NCBI GenBank assembly: GCA_937891085.1
Contig: CALAEY010000074.1
Location: forward strand, 1 to 39,478
Direction of reading: 5' to 3'
DNA: 39,478 nt
Source: an uncultured Prevotellaceae bacterium
Lineage (GTDB): Bacteria > Bacteroidota > Bacteroidia > Bacteroidales > Bacteroidaceae
The notes under the pieces were generated by a model. The model searched no databases. It worked only from the letters and a program-made list of their open reading frames with translations, and was not told the DNA's origin. Position 1 is the stretch's first letter. Every line of letters starts with the position of its first letter. The position numbers were made by a program, and so were the translations under genes. Shown in pieces: positions 14,883 through 22,002 of this stretch.

Positions 14883-15635
14883 TCAATTAACTAACGCCTT
14901 AAATTCCGCTTTCGCCTTAGCTAACTGCTCCACAAATCCTTCATCGGCATGGAGACGGGCCACGACGCCAGCGGCAACTATGCGGGCATTGTCTACATCA
15001 CTTTGCCAGTGGTAGCCGCAGATCACACGACTGGTGCCATAATCGTAACCGCGCTGAAGAATGGCATCCTGATTGGCCACATTGATTTCTGCAAGTACCA
15101 AAGCGGTCGCCCACCCTTCTGCGGTATGTCCAGAGGGATAGGAACCATTGTGGCGAAGCACTTCTTCATCGCTGGGGACTAACGTTGGTTCTTCAAAAAG
15201 CATATAGGGGCGAGGACGCATGTAATGATTCTTAGCTTCACGCGTAGATAAGTCGCCAGCATCGGCCACTACTTTCTTAACCAATTTGAAAAGTTCTGGA
15301 GTCCCAGCTTCTGTGATATCATAACCGAAGGCACCAGACAATGCTGCACAAACGCCTTCGGCACTGGCATCTGCATCACGGATGGCCAATTCGCCACGGG
15401 GTGTATTGCGCTGAAGCTTGCCCCAATTGTAACGAGCCACATCGTAGAGGAATAAGACATCATCTGGCTGCGGTGGTGCCGGCAACAGATTCAAACTACT
15501 TGCTACATCATCTATCTTCAGGAAGTAATAATCTGGATAGGTGCGAACGTCCTGTATCTTCTCTTCGGTCTGGGCCTGAATGGTCATAGAACAAACCAAC
15601 AAAGCTGCCAACAATACTACTTTTCTATAATTCAT
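14883..15635 (-). CDS. PAP2-family acid phosphatase (class A, periplasmic)
   Basis: A 250-residue exported phosphatase with a signal peptide (MNYRKVVLLAALLVCSMTIQA, cut before Q). The three motifs of class A non-specific acid phosphatases are intact: K135 with RPRP (140-143), PSGHT (167-171), and SRVICGYHWQSDVD (202-215) with His209. It would hydrolyse phosphomonoesters in the periplasm. Given its position next to rmlD, a role in polyprenyl-phosphate or sugar-phosphate turnover is possible but unproven. The start codon is inside a CATAATT heptamer array, 3 bases after the rmlD stop codon. The 3' end abuts the right array of the four-helix-bundle cassette. Confidence 0.9.
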   Translation of the reverse strand: MNYRKVVLLAALLVCSMTIQAQTEEKIQDVRTYPDYYFLKIDDVASSLNLLPAPPQPDDVLFLYDVARYNWGKLQRNTPRGELAIRDADASAEGVCAALSGAFGYDITEAGTPELFKLVKKVVADAGDLSTREAKNHYMRPRPYMLFEEPTLVPSDEEVLRHNGSYPSGHTAEGWATALVLAEINVANQDAILQRGYDYGTSRVICGYHWQSDVDNARIVAAGVVARLHADEGFVEQLAKAKAEFKALVN

Positions 15636-15653
15636 AATTTATAATTCATAATT
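15626..15653. repeat. Heptamer array at the rmlD-phosphatase junction
   Basis: TATAATT, CATAATT, TATAATT, CATAATT. On the minus strand this array supplies the end of rmlD (NYEL and its TAA, 15639-15641). It also supplies the ATG (15633-15635) and following NY codons of the phosphatase gene, so both gene ends are made of repeat. Confidence 0.9.
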
Positions 15654-16517
15654 AGATAGTTCCTTTAAGCAACGCACCAACGATTCCTTCCAGTAAGGTA
15701 TCTGGATACCAAAGGTTTCTTTAATCTTGGTTTTATCTAGCACAGAGAAATGCGGACGTTTCACCTTGCTGGGAAATTCATCACTGTGGCAGGGTTGTAC
15801 ATCGCAGGTATTACCACAGAGTGCCTTGATCTCTTGCGTAAAATCGTACCAAGAGCATACGCCCTCATTACTGAAGTGGTAGATGCCTTGTTTGTGTAGT
15901 TGGTCGGTATCAATGATATGTACGATAGCCTCTGCCAAATCACCTGCATAGGTCGGTGTGCCCACTTGGTCGAACACCACCTTAAGCTGATCCTTGGTAG
16001 CTGTGAGCGTACGCATGGTTTTGACGAAGTTCTTACCAAACGGAGAATAGAGCCAGGCCGTGCGGATAATGATGTACTTACACCCTACCCGCTGGATGCT
16101 TTGTTCACCTGCCAGTTTCGTGACGCCATACACACCTAACGGATCGGTCTCCCATGTTTCCTGACAAGGCATACACTTATCGCCCTTGAAGACATAATCT
16201 GTAGAAATGTGTACCAGCGTAGCATCGGCTTCCTTAGCTGCTGTGGCCAGTACTTCTACAGCCGTATTATTCAGCAAGTTGGCTGTATCATAGTCGTCTT
16301 CTGCCTTATCTACATTGGTATAGGCGGCACAGTTGACGATAACATCGATGTGCTCCCTTTGAACCATCTCTCTCACTGCCTGCAGATCGGTGATATCCAA
16401 TCGCTGTACATCCCCTACTACATCTGTAAACAGATAATGGTGAGCGCTCTTCGCACTCACCAATCTCATTTCATTGCCAAGTTGTCCGTTGGCACCGGTT
16501 ACAAGTATGTTAGACAT
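15639..16517 (-). CDS. rmlD: dTDP-4-dehydrorhamnose reductase
   Basis: Last step of dTDP-L-rhamnose synthesis, NAD(P)H-dependent. The 292-residue length is normal. The N-terminal VTGANGQLGNEM is the family's nucleotide motif. HISTDYVFKGD, then YGVTKLAGEQ (catalytic Tyr and Lys), and RTAWLYSPFGKNFVKTM are all present. It is separated from rmlA and rmlB by about 5 kb and lies on the same strand. It is probably expressed with the Thr-rich lipoprotein gene upstream and the phosphatase gene downstream. Its start codon is within a CATTAAA heptamer array and its stop is within a CATAATT array. Confidence 0.95.
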   Translation of the reverse strand: MSNILVTGANGQLGNEMRLVSAKSAHHYLFTDVVGDVQRLDITDLQAVREMVQREHIDVIVNCAAYTNVDKAEDDYDTANLLNNTAVEVLATAAKEADATLVHISTDYVFKGDKCMPCQETWETDPLGVYGVTKLAGEQSIQRVGCKYIIIRTAWLYSPFGKNFVKTMRTLTATKDQLKVVFDQVGTPTYAGDLAEAIVHIIDTDQLHKQGIYHFSNEGVCSWYDFTQEIKALCGNTCDVQPCHSDEFPSKVKRPHFSVLDKTKIKETFGIQIPYWKESLVRCLKELSNYEL

Positions 16518-16549
16518 TAAACGTTAAACATTAAACATTAAACGTTAAA
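16515..16549. repeat. Heptamer array (CATTAAA/CGTTAAA type)
   Basis: CATTAAA, CGTTAAA, CATTAAA, CATTAAA, CGTTAAA, in perfect phase. The first unit contains the rmlD start codon (15 to 17 of the 16500s on the minus strand). The array fills the gap to the upstream lipoprotein gene's stop (16554-16556). Confidence 0.92.
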
Positions 16550-16553
16550 CAAT

Positions 16554-17654
16554 TTATCTTCTTCTAGCACCACCGCTACTGTTGGTGTTCTGATTATTAT
16601 TGGTATTATTAGAACGAGAAGTGGTGGTAGTGGTGGTAGTAGTAGTGCTGGTACCCGTAGTATTGCTACGAGTATTCACCTGCGGAGTAGTGCTAGTCGT
16701 ATTCGTACGAGTACGAGTGCGACTGCTGCTTCCCGTAGTGGTCTGAGTACGTGTACTAGTTCCCTGCTGACGGGTAGTAGTGGTCGGCTGACTGGTTGTG
16801 GTCTGCTGACGCGTACTAGTACCATTGGTACGAGAGTTCACCGTCCCCTGCGTATTGGTATTGCCCGTACGCTGGTTCATACGGCTGGAGGAAGTGCTAG
16901 GCTGTGTAGCCGTACCCGTAGGAGTAGTGGTAGTACCACTGCTCACACGTCCACCATCGTTTGAAACAGCTGGCGTAGTGGTCGTAGTACGTGTGCTAGT
17001 ACCCACCCCCTGACGAGTATTGTTATTAGGAGTCAAGGCATTGCCGTTGCCACCAGTATAACCAGAAGTACCAGGGTTAGCAGAGTAAGTCACACTACGG
17101 TTAGATGTCTGGGTACGGAAGGTGCTGTAGGAGTCAGAACCAACCAACTTACGCACTTCCTTGTCGTACTTGTCAGCCATCTTATCCATCTGCTTCGAAG
17201 TCATCATCACACGATTGTCACTGCCGCGACGTGTATTGACGTTATACATCGTAGCACGCCCATTCTCAATACGCATGTAAGGATCTCTGTAGCCACGTGG
17301 AGGGGCACCATAACCAGGACCTCTGCCACCATAGCCCGGACGAGCATATCCTGGAAGCGGATGTGCATAGTATCCCCAGCTATAGGAAGGATAGCGGTTA
17401 AACAGATAGTAGTAACGGCGGTTCAAGTCCAACAGGCGCTGTGCTTCCCAGCTGCTCAGACGCATCTGGACAACCATTCTGTTGGTGATCTCTACGATGA
17501 CAGCCTCATCAAATATATAGTTGTAGCCATAGTCATCATAGACATCGTAGTACACCACGTTGCCGTAGGAATCATATCCGTAGGGATCGTATGCGGTGGT
17601 CATGCAGCCAGTCATCATCGCTCCCATAGCCAATGTCAATAATAACTTCTTCAT
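16554..17654 (-). CDS. Low-complexity Thr/Ser/Asn-rich lipoprotein
   Basis: A 366-residue predicted lipoprotein. The N-terminus MKKLLLTLAMGAMMTGC ends in a lipobox-like MTGC, with Cys17 as the lipidation site. A Tyr/Asp/Gly-rich region follows (about 20-60). Next is a more ordered segment with AVIVEITNRMVVQMRLSSWE and LDLNRRYYYLFNRYP, then a Gly/Pro/Tyr-rich stretch. A motif MTSKQMDKMADKYDKEVRKL follows at about 150-172. From about residue 195 to the end it is almost entirely Thr, Ser, Asn, Gln, Arg and Gly, suggesting a disordered, possibly glycosylated tail on the cell surface. The repetitive codons make it a candidate for length variation. The family is not recognised. A good promoter lies at 17710-17741. 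Confidence 0.75.
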   Translation of the reverse strand: MKKLLLTLAMGAMMTGCMTTAYDPYGYDSYGNVVYYDVYDDYGYNYIFDEAVIVEITNRMVVQMRLSSWEAQRLLDLNRRYYYLFNRYPSYSWGYYAHPLPGYARPGYGGRGPGYGAPPRGYRDPYMRIENGRATMYNVNTRRGSDNRVMMTSKQMDKMADKYDKEVRKLVGSDSYSTFRTQTSNRSVTYSANPGTSGYTGGNGNALTPNNNTRQGVGTSTRTTTTTPAVSNDGGRVSSGTTTTPTGTATQPSTSSSRMNQRTGNTNTQGTVNSRTNGTSTRQQTTTSQPTTTTRQQGTSTRTQTTTGSSSRTRTRTNTTSTTPQVNTRSNTTGTSTTTTTTTTTSRSNNTNNNQNTNSSGGARRR

Positions 17655-17709
17655 AATCTAGCCCTCCATTCATTTAGTTAGCAAAATGGCTTCGTTTCAA
17701 AAGCCGATA

Positions 17710-17741
17710 TAAAGATACTTCTTTTATCTTAATAATGCAAA
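17710..17741 (-). promoter_or_regulatory. Promoter of the Thr-rich lipoprotein gene
   Basis: On the minus strand, TTTG (17741-17738) is followed after 20 bases by TATCTTTA (17717-17710). This fits the Bacteroidetes TTTG-N19/21-TAnnTTTG model with one mismatch in the last base. It lies about 55 bases upstream of the start codon. Confidence 0.65.
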
Positions 17742-17795
17742 CAATCGGGCAAGCACTGCATCATTTTACGTGTTTTTTCATTAAAAAAAATAAAA

Positions 17796-18317
17796 CTACC
17801 GATGAAATCTGAAGTGTATATAGGCGTAGAAGCCTATCGACACCCCCATGATTGCTACCACGAAGAGAAGCATCATCATAGCAAAAGCGCGATCGCTCAG
17901 TCCGATAACAGCCCCACTCATCTTTACCTCGATGGCAATGAAGAGCAGACCGATGATAATCCCTAAAATACGCAGCAAGCGGGCATTAATCAGATGCTCC
18001 TCGACCGTCTTCAACTGCAGAGGTGTATTCACATACTTAGGGTGATAGGCACTATAGGCCAATACTGCCATGCAGACAGTAGCTATCAAAGCAAAGAACA
18101 GCAGCATGCCATGACTGCCCCAGGCGTCGGCCTTACCAGCAGCGTTGAAATGCGTAGGGACGGTGTCGAACTTCACGTAGAGCCAAGTCGATAGCAACCA
18201 AACGGCTAGGACTTCCAGCGCCATAAATGCATCGAAGATGGTACTCTCTAACGTTCGTGGCAAGTGAACCAGAGAATAGTCGTACTTTCTCTTATTTAAG
18301 CTCTTCGGTTTGATCAT
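17796..18317 (-). CDS. DUF1648-domain membrane protein
   Basis: A 173-residue integral membrane protein with four predicted helices. The loop VPTHFNAAGKADAWGSHGML is the DUF1648 signature, as found in the SdpI-like and other small membrane proteins of unknown role. Its start overlaps the end of the ribbon-helix-helix gene by 4 bases (ATGA), so it is translated together with it. It is the last gene of a three-gene operon with the SPFH protein. A function in membrane integrity or in resistance to a membrane-active factor would fit the family, but this is inference. Confidence 0.8.
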   Translation of the reverse strand: MIKPKSLNKRKYDYSLVHLPRTLESTIFDAFMALEVLAVWLLSTWLYVKFDTVPTHFNAAGKADAWGSHGMLLFFALIATVCMAVLAYSAYHPKYVNTPLQLKTVEEHLINARLLRILGIIIGLLFIAIEVKMSGAVIGLSDRAFAMMMLLFVVAIMGVSIGFYAYIHFRFHR

Positions 18318-18514
18318 ACGTTTTCCTCCTCTTCGTTGTTAAAGGCTTTCCTTTTGGGCAGACGCTTGGCCTTCCGCAATGCCTCGGTGATAATCCATTG
18401 CAGTTGCCCGTTGGTAGAGCGGAACTCATCGGCAGCCCATTTCTCGATGGCATTCATGGTTTCTGCATCTACCCTCAGGATGAAGCTCTTACTTTTGTTC
18501 TCTTTCGTAGCCAT
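18314..18514 (-). CDS. Arc-type ribbon-helix-helix protein
   Basis: A 66-residue small DNA-binding protein. The RHH core is visible as SFILRVDAETMNAIEKWAAD (strand plus helix A) and NGQLQWIITEALRKAKR (helix B with the conserved Gln). It lies between the SPFH gene (2 bases upstream) and the DUF1648 gene (4-base overlap) in one transcript. It is probably an autoregulator of this operon. Resemblance to an antitoxin is possible, but the neighbours are not known toxins. Confidence 0.8.
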   Translation of the reverse strand: MATKENKSKSFILRVDAETMNAIEKWAADEFRSTNGQLQWIITEALRKAKRLPKRKAFNNEEEENV

Positions 18515-18516
18515 AT

Positions 18517-19476
18517 TTAATTATTCAGCGTACCAGTGTTCACTACGGGCTGAGCAGAATCATCGCCGCAGAGCACAACCATGAGGTTGCTCACCATAGC
18601 AGCCTTCTTGTCGTCATCGAGTTCTACCACGCCTTCATCGGCCAACTTATCGAGAGCCATTTTCACCATAGAGACTGCACCTTCTACAATCTTCTCACGA
18701 GCAGTAATAATGGCGCTGGCCTGCTGACGACGCAGCATCACAGCAGCGATTTCTGGAGCGTATGCCAGATAATTGATACGGGCTTCCACCACCTCTATAC
18801 CGGCCATTGCCAGACGCTCGTCGAGCTTGCGCTCCAACTCCTTATTGATCTCATCGCTACCGTCGCGCAGGGTGATCTCTTTGTCGCCACCGTCGGTATC
18901 ATCGTAGGCATACTGCCCAGCCACTTGACGGAGGGCTGCATCGCTCTGAACTTTAACGAAGTTCTCCAGCGCATCCATAATCTTTACCATTGAAGTAGTG
19001 CCCACCTCGTTGGCATTGCCTGCAAGACTGGCTTGCGCCATTGTCTGTGCATCGATCTCGAACATAGCCTTATAGGTATTCTTGAGTTTCCACACCAGCA
19101 CCAGACCGATCATCACAGGATTACCTATCTTATCGTTCACCTTGATAGGTTCTGCATCTAGATTACGCGCACGGAGAGAGAGTTTCTTCGTGTTGGTGAA
19201 AGGATTGATCCAATGGTAACCAGGGATAGCAAACGTTCCGCGATACTTTCCGAAAAACATCACCACGCGGGCCTCGTTAGGCTCCAGCATCATGAATCCA
19301 GCCCATAAGATCAGTGAGGTGATGAGCAGAATCACTCCCACTACGAATGGCCATAGTCCAGCGATAATGCCATAGACCATCAGGGCCAAAGATGCCAAAG
19401 TCAAAAAGATATTCAGGAACAACATGGCAAAGCCATTCATCCTAAATCCAGAAAAAGTAAATTCCTTGTTTTCCAT
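18517..19476 (-). CDS. SPFH/Band 7 membrane protein
   Basis: A 319-residue stomatin/flotillin-type protein. Two hydrophobic helices lie near the N-terminus (about residues 15-65). An SPFH domain follows, opening with MLEPNEARVVMFFGKYRGTF and including IPGYHWINPF. A helical C-terminal part contains the conserved AYAPEIAAVMLRRQQASAII. An unusual acidic insert, AYDDTDGGDKEITLRDGSDE, is at about 190-210. Such proteins form oligomeric rings in membrane microdomains. It is the first gene of an operon with the RHH and DUF1648 proteins, driven by a promoter with both boxes at 19528-19560. Confidence 0.88.
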   Translation of the reverse strand: MENKEFTFSGFRMNGFAMLFLNIFLTLASLALMVYGIIAGLWPFVVGVILLITSLILWAGFMMLEPNEARVVMFFGKYRGTFAIPGYHWINPFTNTKKLSLRARNLDAEPIKVNDKIGNPVMIGLVLVWKLKNTYKAMFEIDAQTMAQASLAGNANEVGTTSMVKIMDALENFVKVQSDAALRQVAGQYAYDDTDGGDKEITLRDGSDEINKELERKLDERLAMAGIEVVEARINYLAYAPEIAAVMLRRQQASAIITAREKIVEGAVSMVKMALDKLADEGVVELDDDKKAAMVSNLMVVLCGDDSAQPVVNTGTLNN

Positions 19477-19527
19477 AATTTCTACTATCTAAGTTATACA
19501 TCATATTGTAATATCATTTTGATATCA

Positions 19528-19560
19528 CAAAGATAGAGAAATTATTTTTATACTTCCAAA
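19528..19560 (-). promoter_or_regulatory. Promoter of the SPFH operon
   Basis: On the minus strand, TTTG (19560-19557), 21 bases, then TATCTTTG (19535-19528). This is the best complete Bacteroidetes promoter in the window. It lies about 50 bases before the start codon. Confidence 0.8.
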
Positions 19561-19587
19561 TAAATTACAAACTTTTTTTGAGAAATA

Positions 19588-20673
19588 TTATTGGCCACCC
19601 AAACGGGAGAAGAACTCAAGCACATCTTCCCAGGTCTTATAGGGATCTTCACCGAAGTGCAGAAAGGTCCCCATGAAGTTGGAGGCACCTTCGGACTGAT
19701 GGGCATCTATGAGATAGTCGCCATAGAGCAAGTGTTTCTGATTGGTGATGATGAGACGACCGTAAGCCGGAACACCCAGCCATTGCTCCACCCACTTCCG
19801 TTTCTCCGTGAGTGCCAATGGATTGGTGGGAGGCACACTGCTCACCACATAAACATCATAGGTCTCTGTGAGCTTATAGAAAGCCTTTACGGCTGAAGAG
19901 AGCGGTTCCAAAGCCTCGTAGAAGCCCGGCATGTCTTGCAGACGACCTTCGTAAGTCTGACGTTGCTCCTCAGTGAACTTTCGCCAACCATTCTTATTAT
20001 CAGAGAGGGTATCGTCGAGGGCAATGAACAAAATAGGACGCTCACGCCCTTCCCGTCTATCGTCTATCCAACGAATCACGGGCAAGACGGAACGATGCAG
20101 GATATGGTCGTTCATGTGGTGCTCCCCATCAAACCACACGGCTTGCGGGTAATGACTGACAAATAGATCGTGGGTGTGTACAATAGGGTCTTTCGTACCG
20201 AATAATCCCCAGACACGTTTCTGTTCTTCAGGAGTGATCTGCGCAAAACACTGTTCGGTCACTTCCCGAAACTCAGAGATCAAGCCCTTGTTCACCAGAA
20301 AGTCCTTCTGCCCATCCTGACGGGGATTATAGAACTCCTGACGGCCCATCTTATTGTTGGACAGCAAGGTATCTGCCAATTGAAAAGCAGGATTAAAGAG
20401 AATACGGTCGTACCCATAAAGCATCTCGGTATACATGCCACCCATCGAAGAGCCGATGATCAAATCGGGATGCTCTGCTTCACACACTCGATGCAGCAAC
20501 TCCATCGCCTCAGCAGGACGAACAGGCAGGTCGGGTGCTATTACCTCTGCTTGAGGAAGGAGCAGACGGAACCCCTTCACCGTGCCAGAGGCACCACTTG
20601 AGGCGAATCCGTGCACGTAGAGCAGTTTCTTCCCCTCCATCACGTGCGGATATGTGGTAGCAGCCGTTTCCAT
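19588..20673 (-). CDS. Fusion: YqiA-like esterase plus HAD 5'-nucleotidase-like domain
   Basis: A 361-residue two-domain protein. The N-terminal half (about 15-205) is a YqiA/YcfP-type alpha/beta hydrolase with YVHGFASSG, nucleophile elbow GSSMGG, acid Asp in FGTKDPIV and His in GEHHMNDH, a complete triad. The C-terminal half (about 210-355) resembles NT5C-type 5'(3')-deoxyribonucleotidases, with YDVYVVSSVPPTNP and TNQKHLLYGDYLID. HAD motif I reads IALDDTL where DLDDTL is expected, so the nucleophilic Asp is Ala. The motif that is usually LIDDR reads LIDAH. The HAD domain is therefore probably non-catalytic. The gene starts 2 bases after the nadD stop, in an operon with gmk and yicC. An internal Met12 is an alternative start. 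Confidence 0.82.
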   Translation of the reverse strand: METAATTYPHVMEGKKLLYVHGFASSGASGTVKGFRLLLPQAEVIAPDLPVRPAEAMELLHRVCEAEHPDLIIGSSMGGMYTEMLYGYDRILFNPAFQLADTLLSNNKMGRQEFYNPRQDGQKDFLVNKGLISEFREVTEQCFAQITPEEQKRVWGLFGTKDPIVHTHDLFVSHYPQAVWFDGEHHMNDHILHRSVLPVIRWIDDRREGRERPILFIALDDTLSDNKNGWRKFTEEQRQTYEGRLQDMPGFYEALEPLSSAVKAFYKLTETYDVYVVSSVPPTNPLALTEKRKWVEQWLGVPAYGRLIITNQKHLLYGDYLIDAHQSEGASNFMGTFLHFGEDPYKTWEDVLEFFSRLGGQ

Positions 20674-20675
20674 AC

Positions 20676-21236
20676 TCAGGATTTCAGGCGTTCGTAGACA
20701 GCAGGATGCAGAAAATAGCGCACATCCCTACCCTCTCGCATTGCTTGGCGGATAAAGGTAGAGCTGACTTCAAACAGCGGAGCCTCCACCAACGTGATAT
20801 TTTCTGGCAACGAAGAGGCATCGATAGGGTATTCTGGGCGTGGATAGATCAGTACACTATACTCGCTCATGATGCGCTCTGCCTCATACCAATGGGGAAA
20901 CATCTCCCAATTGTCTGATCCGATGAGCAAAGCGAACTCCGTGTCTGGATGCTGCTCACGCAGGTAGTCCAGCGTATGAATGGTATAGGAAGGGCGTGTG
21001 AGGTGAAACTCAGCATCGCAGACCTGGAAGCGGGGATAGTCTTGTGTGGCTAAACGTACCAGTTCCAAGCGCAGGTCATCGTCCATTAGGTCGGCCTCTT
21101 GCTTGAAGGGGTTATGCGGGCTCACCACAAACCACAGTTCATCGATGCCACCATATTCGCACACATAGTTGGCCAAAGCCAGATGTCCGATATGGATGGG
21201 ATTGAACGATCCAAAATAGAGGGCCACTTTCTTCAT
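20676..21236 (-). CDS. nadD: Nicotinate-nucleotide adenylyltransferase
   Basis: Adenylates nicotinate mononucleotide in NAD synthesis. A 186-residue protein starting at the ATG at 21234-21236. The frame is open 12 codons further upstream, but the family begins with the strand KKVALYFGSFNPIHIGHL. The HIGH-type motif (HIGH in PIHIGHLAL) and the C-terminal SSTFIRQAMREG are the signatures of this nucleotidyltransferase. It lies between a small membrane protein gene and the esterase-HAD fusion gene. Confidence 0.93.
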   Translation of the reverse strand: MKKVALYFGSFNPIHIGHLALANYVCEYGGIDELWFVVSPHNPFKQEADLMDDDLRLELVRLATQDYPRFQVCDAEFHLTRPSYTIHTLDYLREQHPDTEFALLIGSDNWEMFPHWYEAERIMSEYSVLIYPRPEYPIDASSLPENITLVEAPLFEVSSTFIRQAMREGRDVRYFLHPAVYERLKS

Positions 21237-21241
21237 TGTGC

Positions 21242-21439
21242 TTACTTGATACGATCCTTGAAGGTATAGCAATTATAGAGGGCAAACGCCATGATGATGA
21301 ACATACAGGCAGCAGGCACCCACTCTCGGAAATAGAGGTCGAAACCTCCGATAACCAGACAGCAGACTGCAACGATGATGTTCAGCACCAGCAGCACCAG
21401 ATAGGTCCTGGGCGAAAGATCATTCTTCGGTCGTCTCAT
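21242..21439 (-). CDS. Small two-helix membrane protein (65 aa)
   Basis: A 65-residue protein with two hydrophobic helices (YLVLLVLNIIVAVCCLVIGG and ACMFIIMAFALYNCY) joined by FDLYFREWVP. Both ends are charged. It overlaps the 3' end of gmk by 20 bases and ends 5 bases before nadD, so it is part of the operon. I recall similar short proteins at this place in Prevotella-type genomes but cannot name a family. Function unknown. Confidence 0.7.
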   Translation of the reverse strand: MRRPKNDLSPRTYLVLLVLNIIVAVCCLVIGGFDLYFREWVPAACMFIIMAFALYNCYTFKDRIK

Positions 21440-22001
21440 CGCTCAGGAAGTTTTGTACCACAGCCAGCGCCTCTGCTTGGGCTTTCTGCAGGTCGTCATT
21501 GACTATCACCACATCGTAGAGCGGGGCATAGCCCAACTCGAAATCTGCACGTTGCACGCGGGAATCGATTACCTCTGGGGCATCCGTTCCGCGTTTCTCC
21601 AGTCTGCGACGCAGTTCCTCGATGGAAGGGGGCTGGATGAAGACTGACAAGGCACGATCTCCGTAGAATTTCTTGATATTCACGCCGCCTTTCACGTCGA
21701 CATCGAAGATCACCGTCTGCCCTTGAGCCGACTGCACCTCTACCTGACTTTTCAGCGTGCCATAGAACCTGCCGGGATAGACTTCCTCATATTCCAGAAA
21801 TTCATCGGCCTCTATCTTGGTTTGAAATTCCTCAGGCGTGAGGAAAAAATACTCCACGCCGTTCTGCTCCGTGCCTCGAGGCGGACGACTGGTAGCCGAG
21901 ATGGAGAAGGCCAGATTCAGTTCTGGATGCTCCAGCAGACTATTGATAATGGTGCTTTTCCCAGAGCCAGAAGGTGCTGAGAATATAATCAGTTTACCCA
22001 T
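21420..22001 (-). CDS. gmk: Guanylate kinase
   Basis: Phosphorylates GMP to GDP. A 193-residue protein starting at the ATG at 21999-22001, one base after the yicC stop. An ATG four codons upstream would overlap yicC and precede the family's usual start (MGKLIIFSAPSGSGKST). The P-loop APSGSGKST and the GMP-binding SATSRPPRGTEQNGVEYFFL are intact. The yicC-gmk-nadD order is common in Bacteroidetes. Confidence 0.95.
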   Translation of the reverse strand: MGKLIIFSAPSGSGKSTIINSLLEHPELNLAFSISATSRPPRGTEQNGVEYFFLTPEEFQTKIEADEFLEYEEVYPGRFYGTLKSQVEVQSAQGQTVIFDVDVKGGVNIKKFYGDRALSVFIQPPSIEELRRRLEKRGTDAPEVIDSRVQRADFELGYAPLYDVVIVNDDLQKAQAEALAVVQNFLSDETTEE

Positions 22002-22002
22002 A

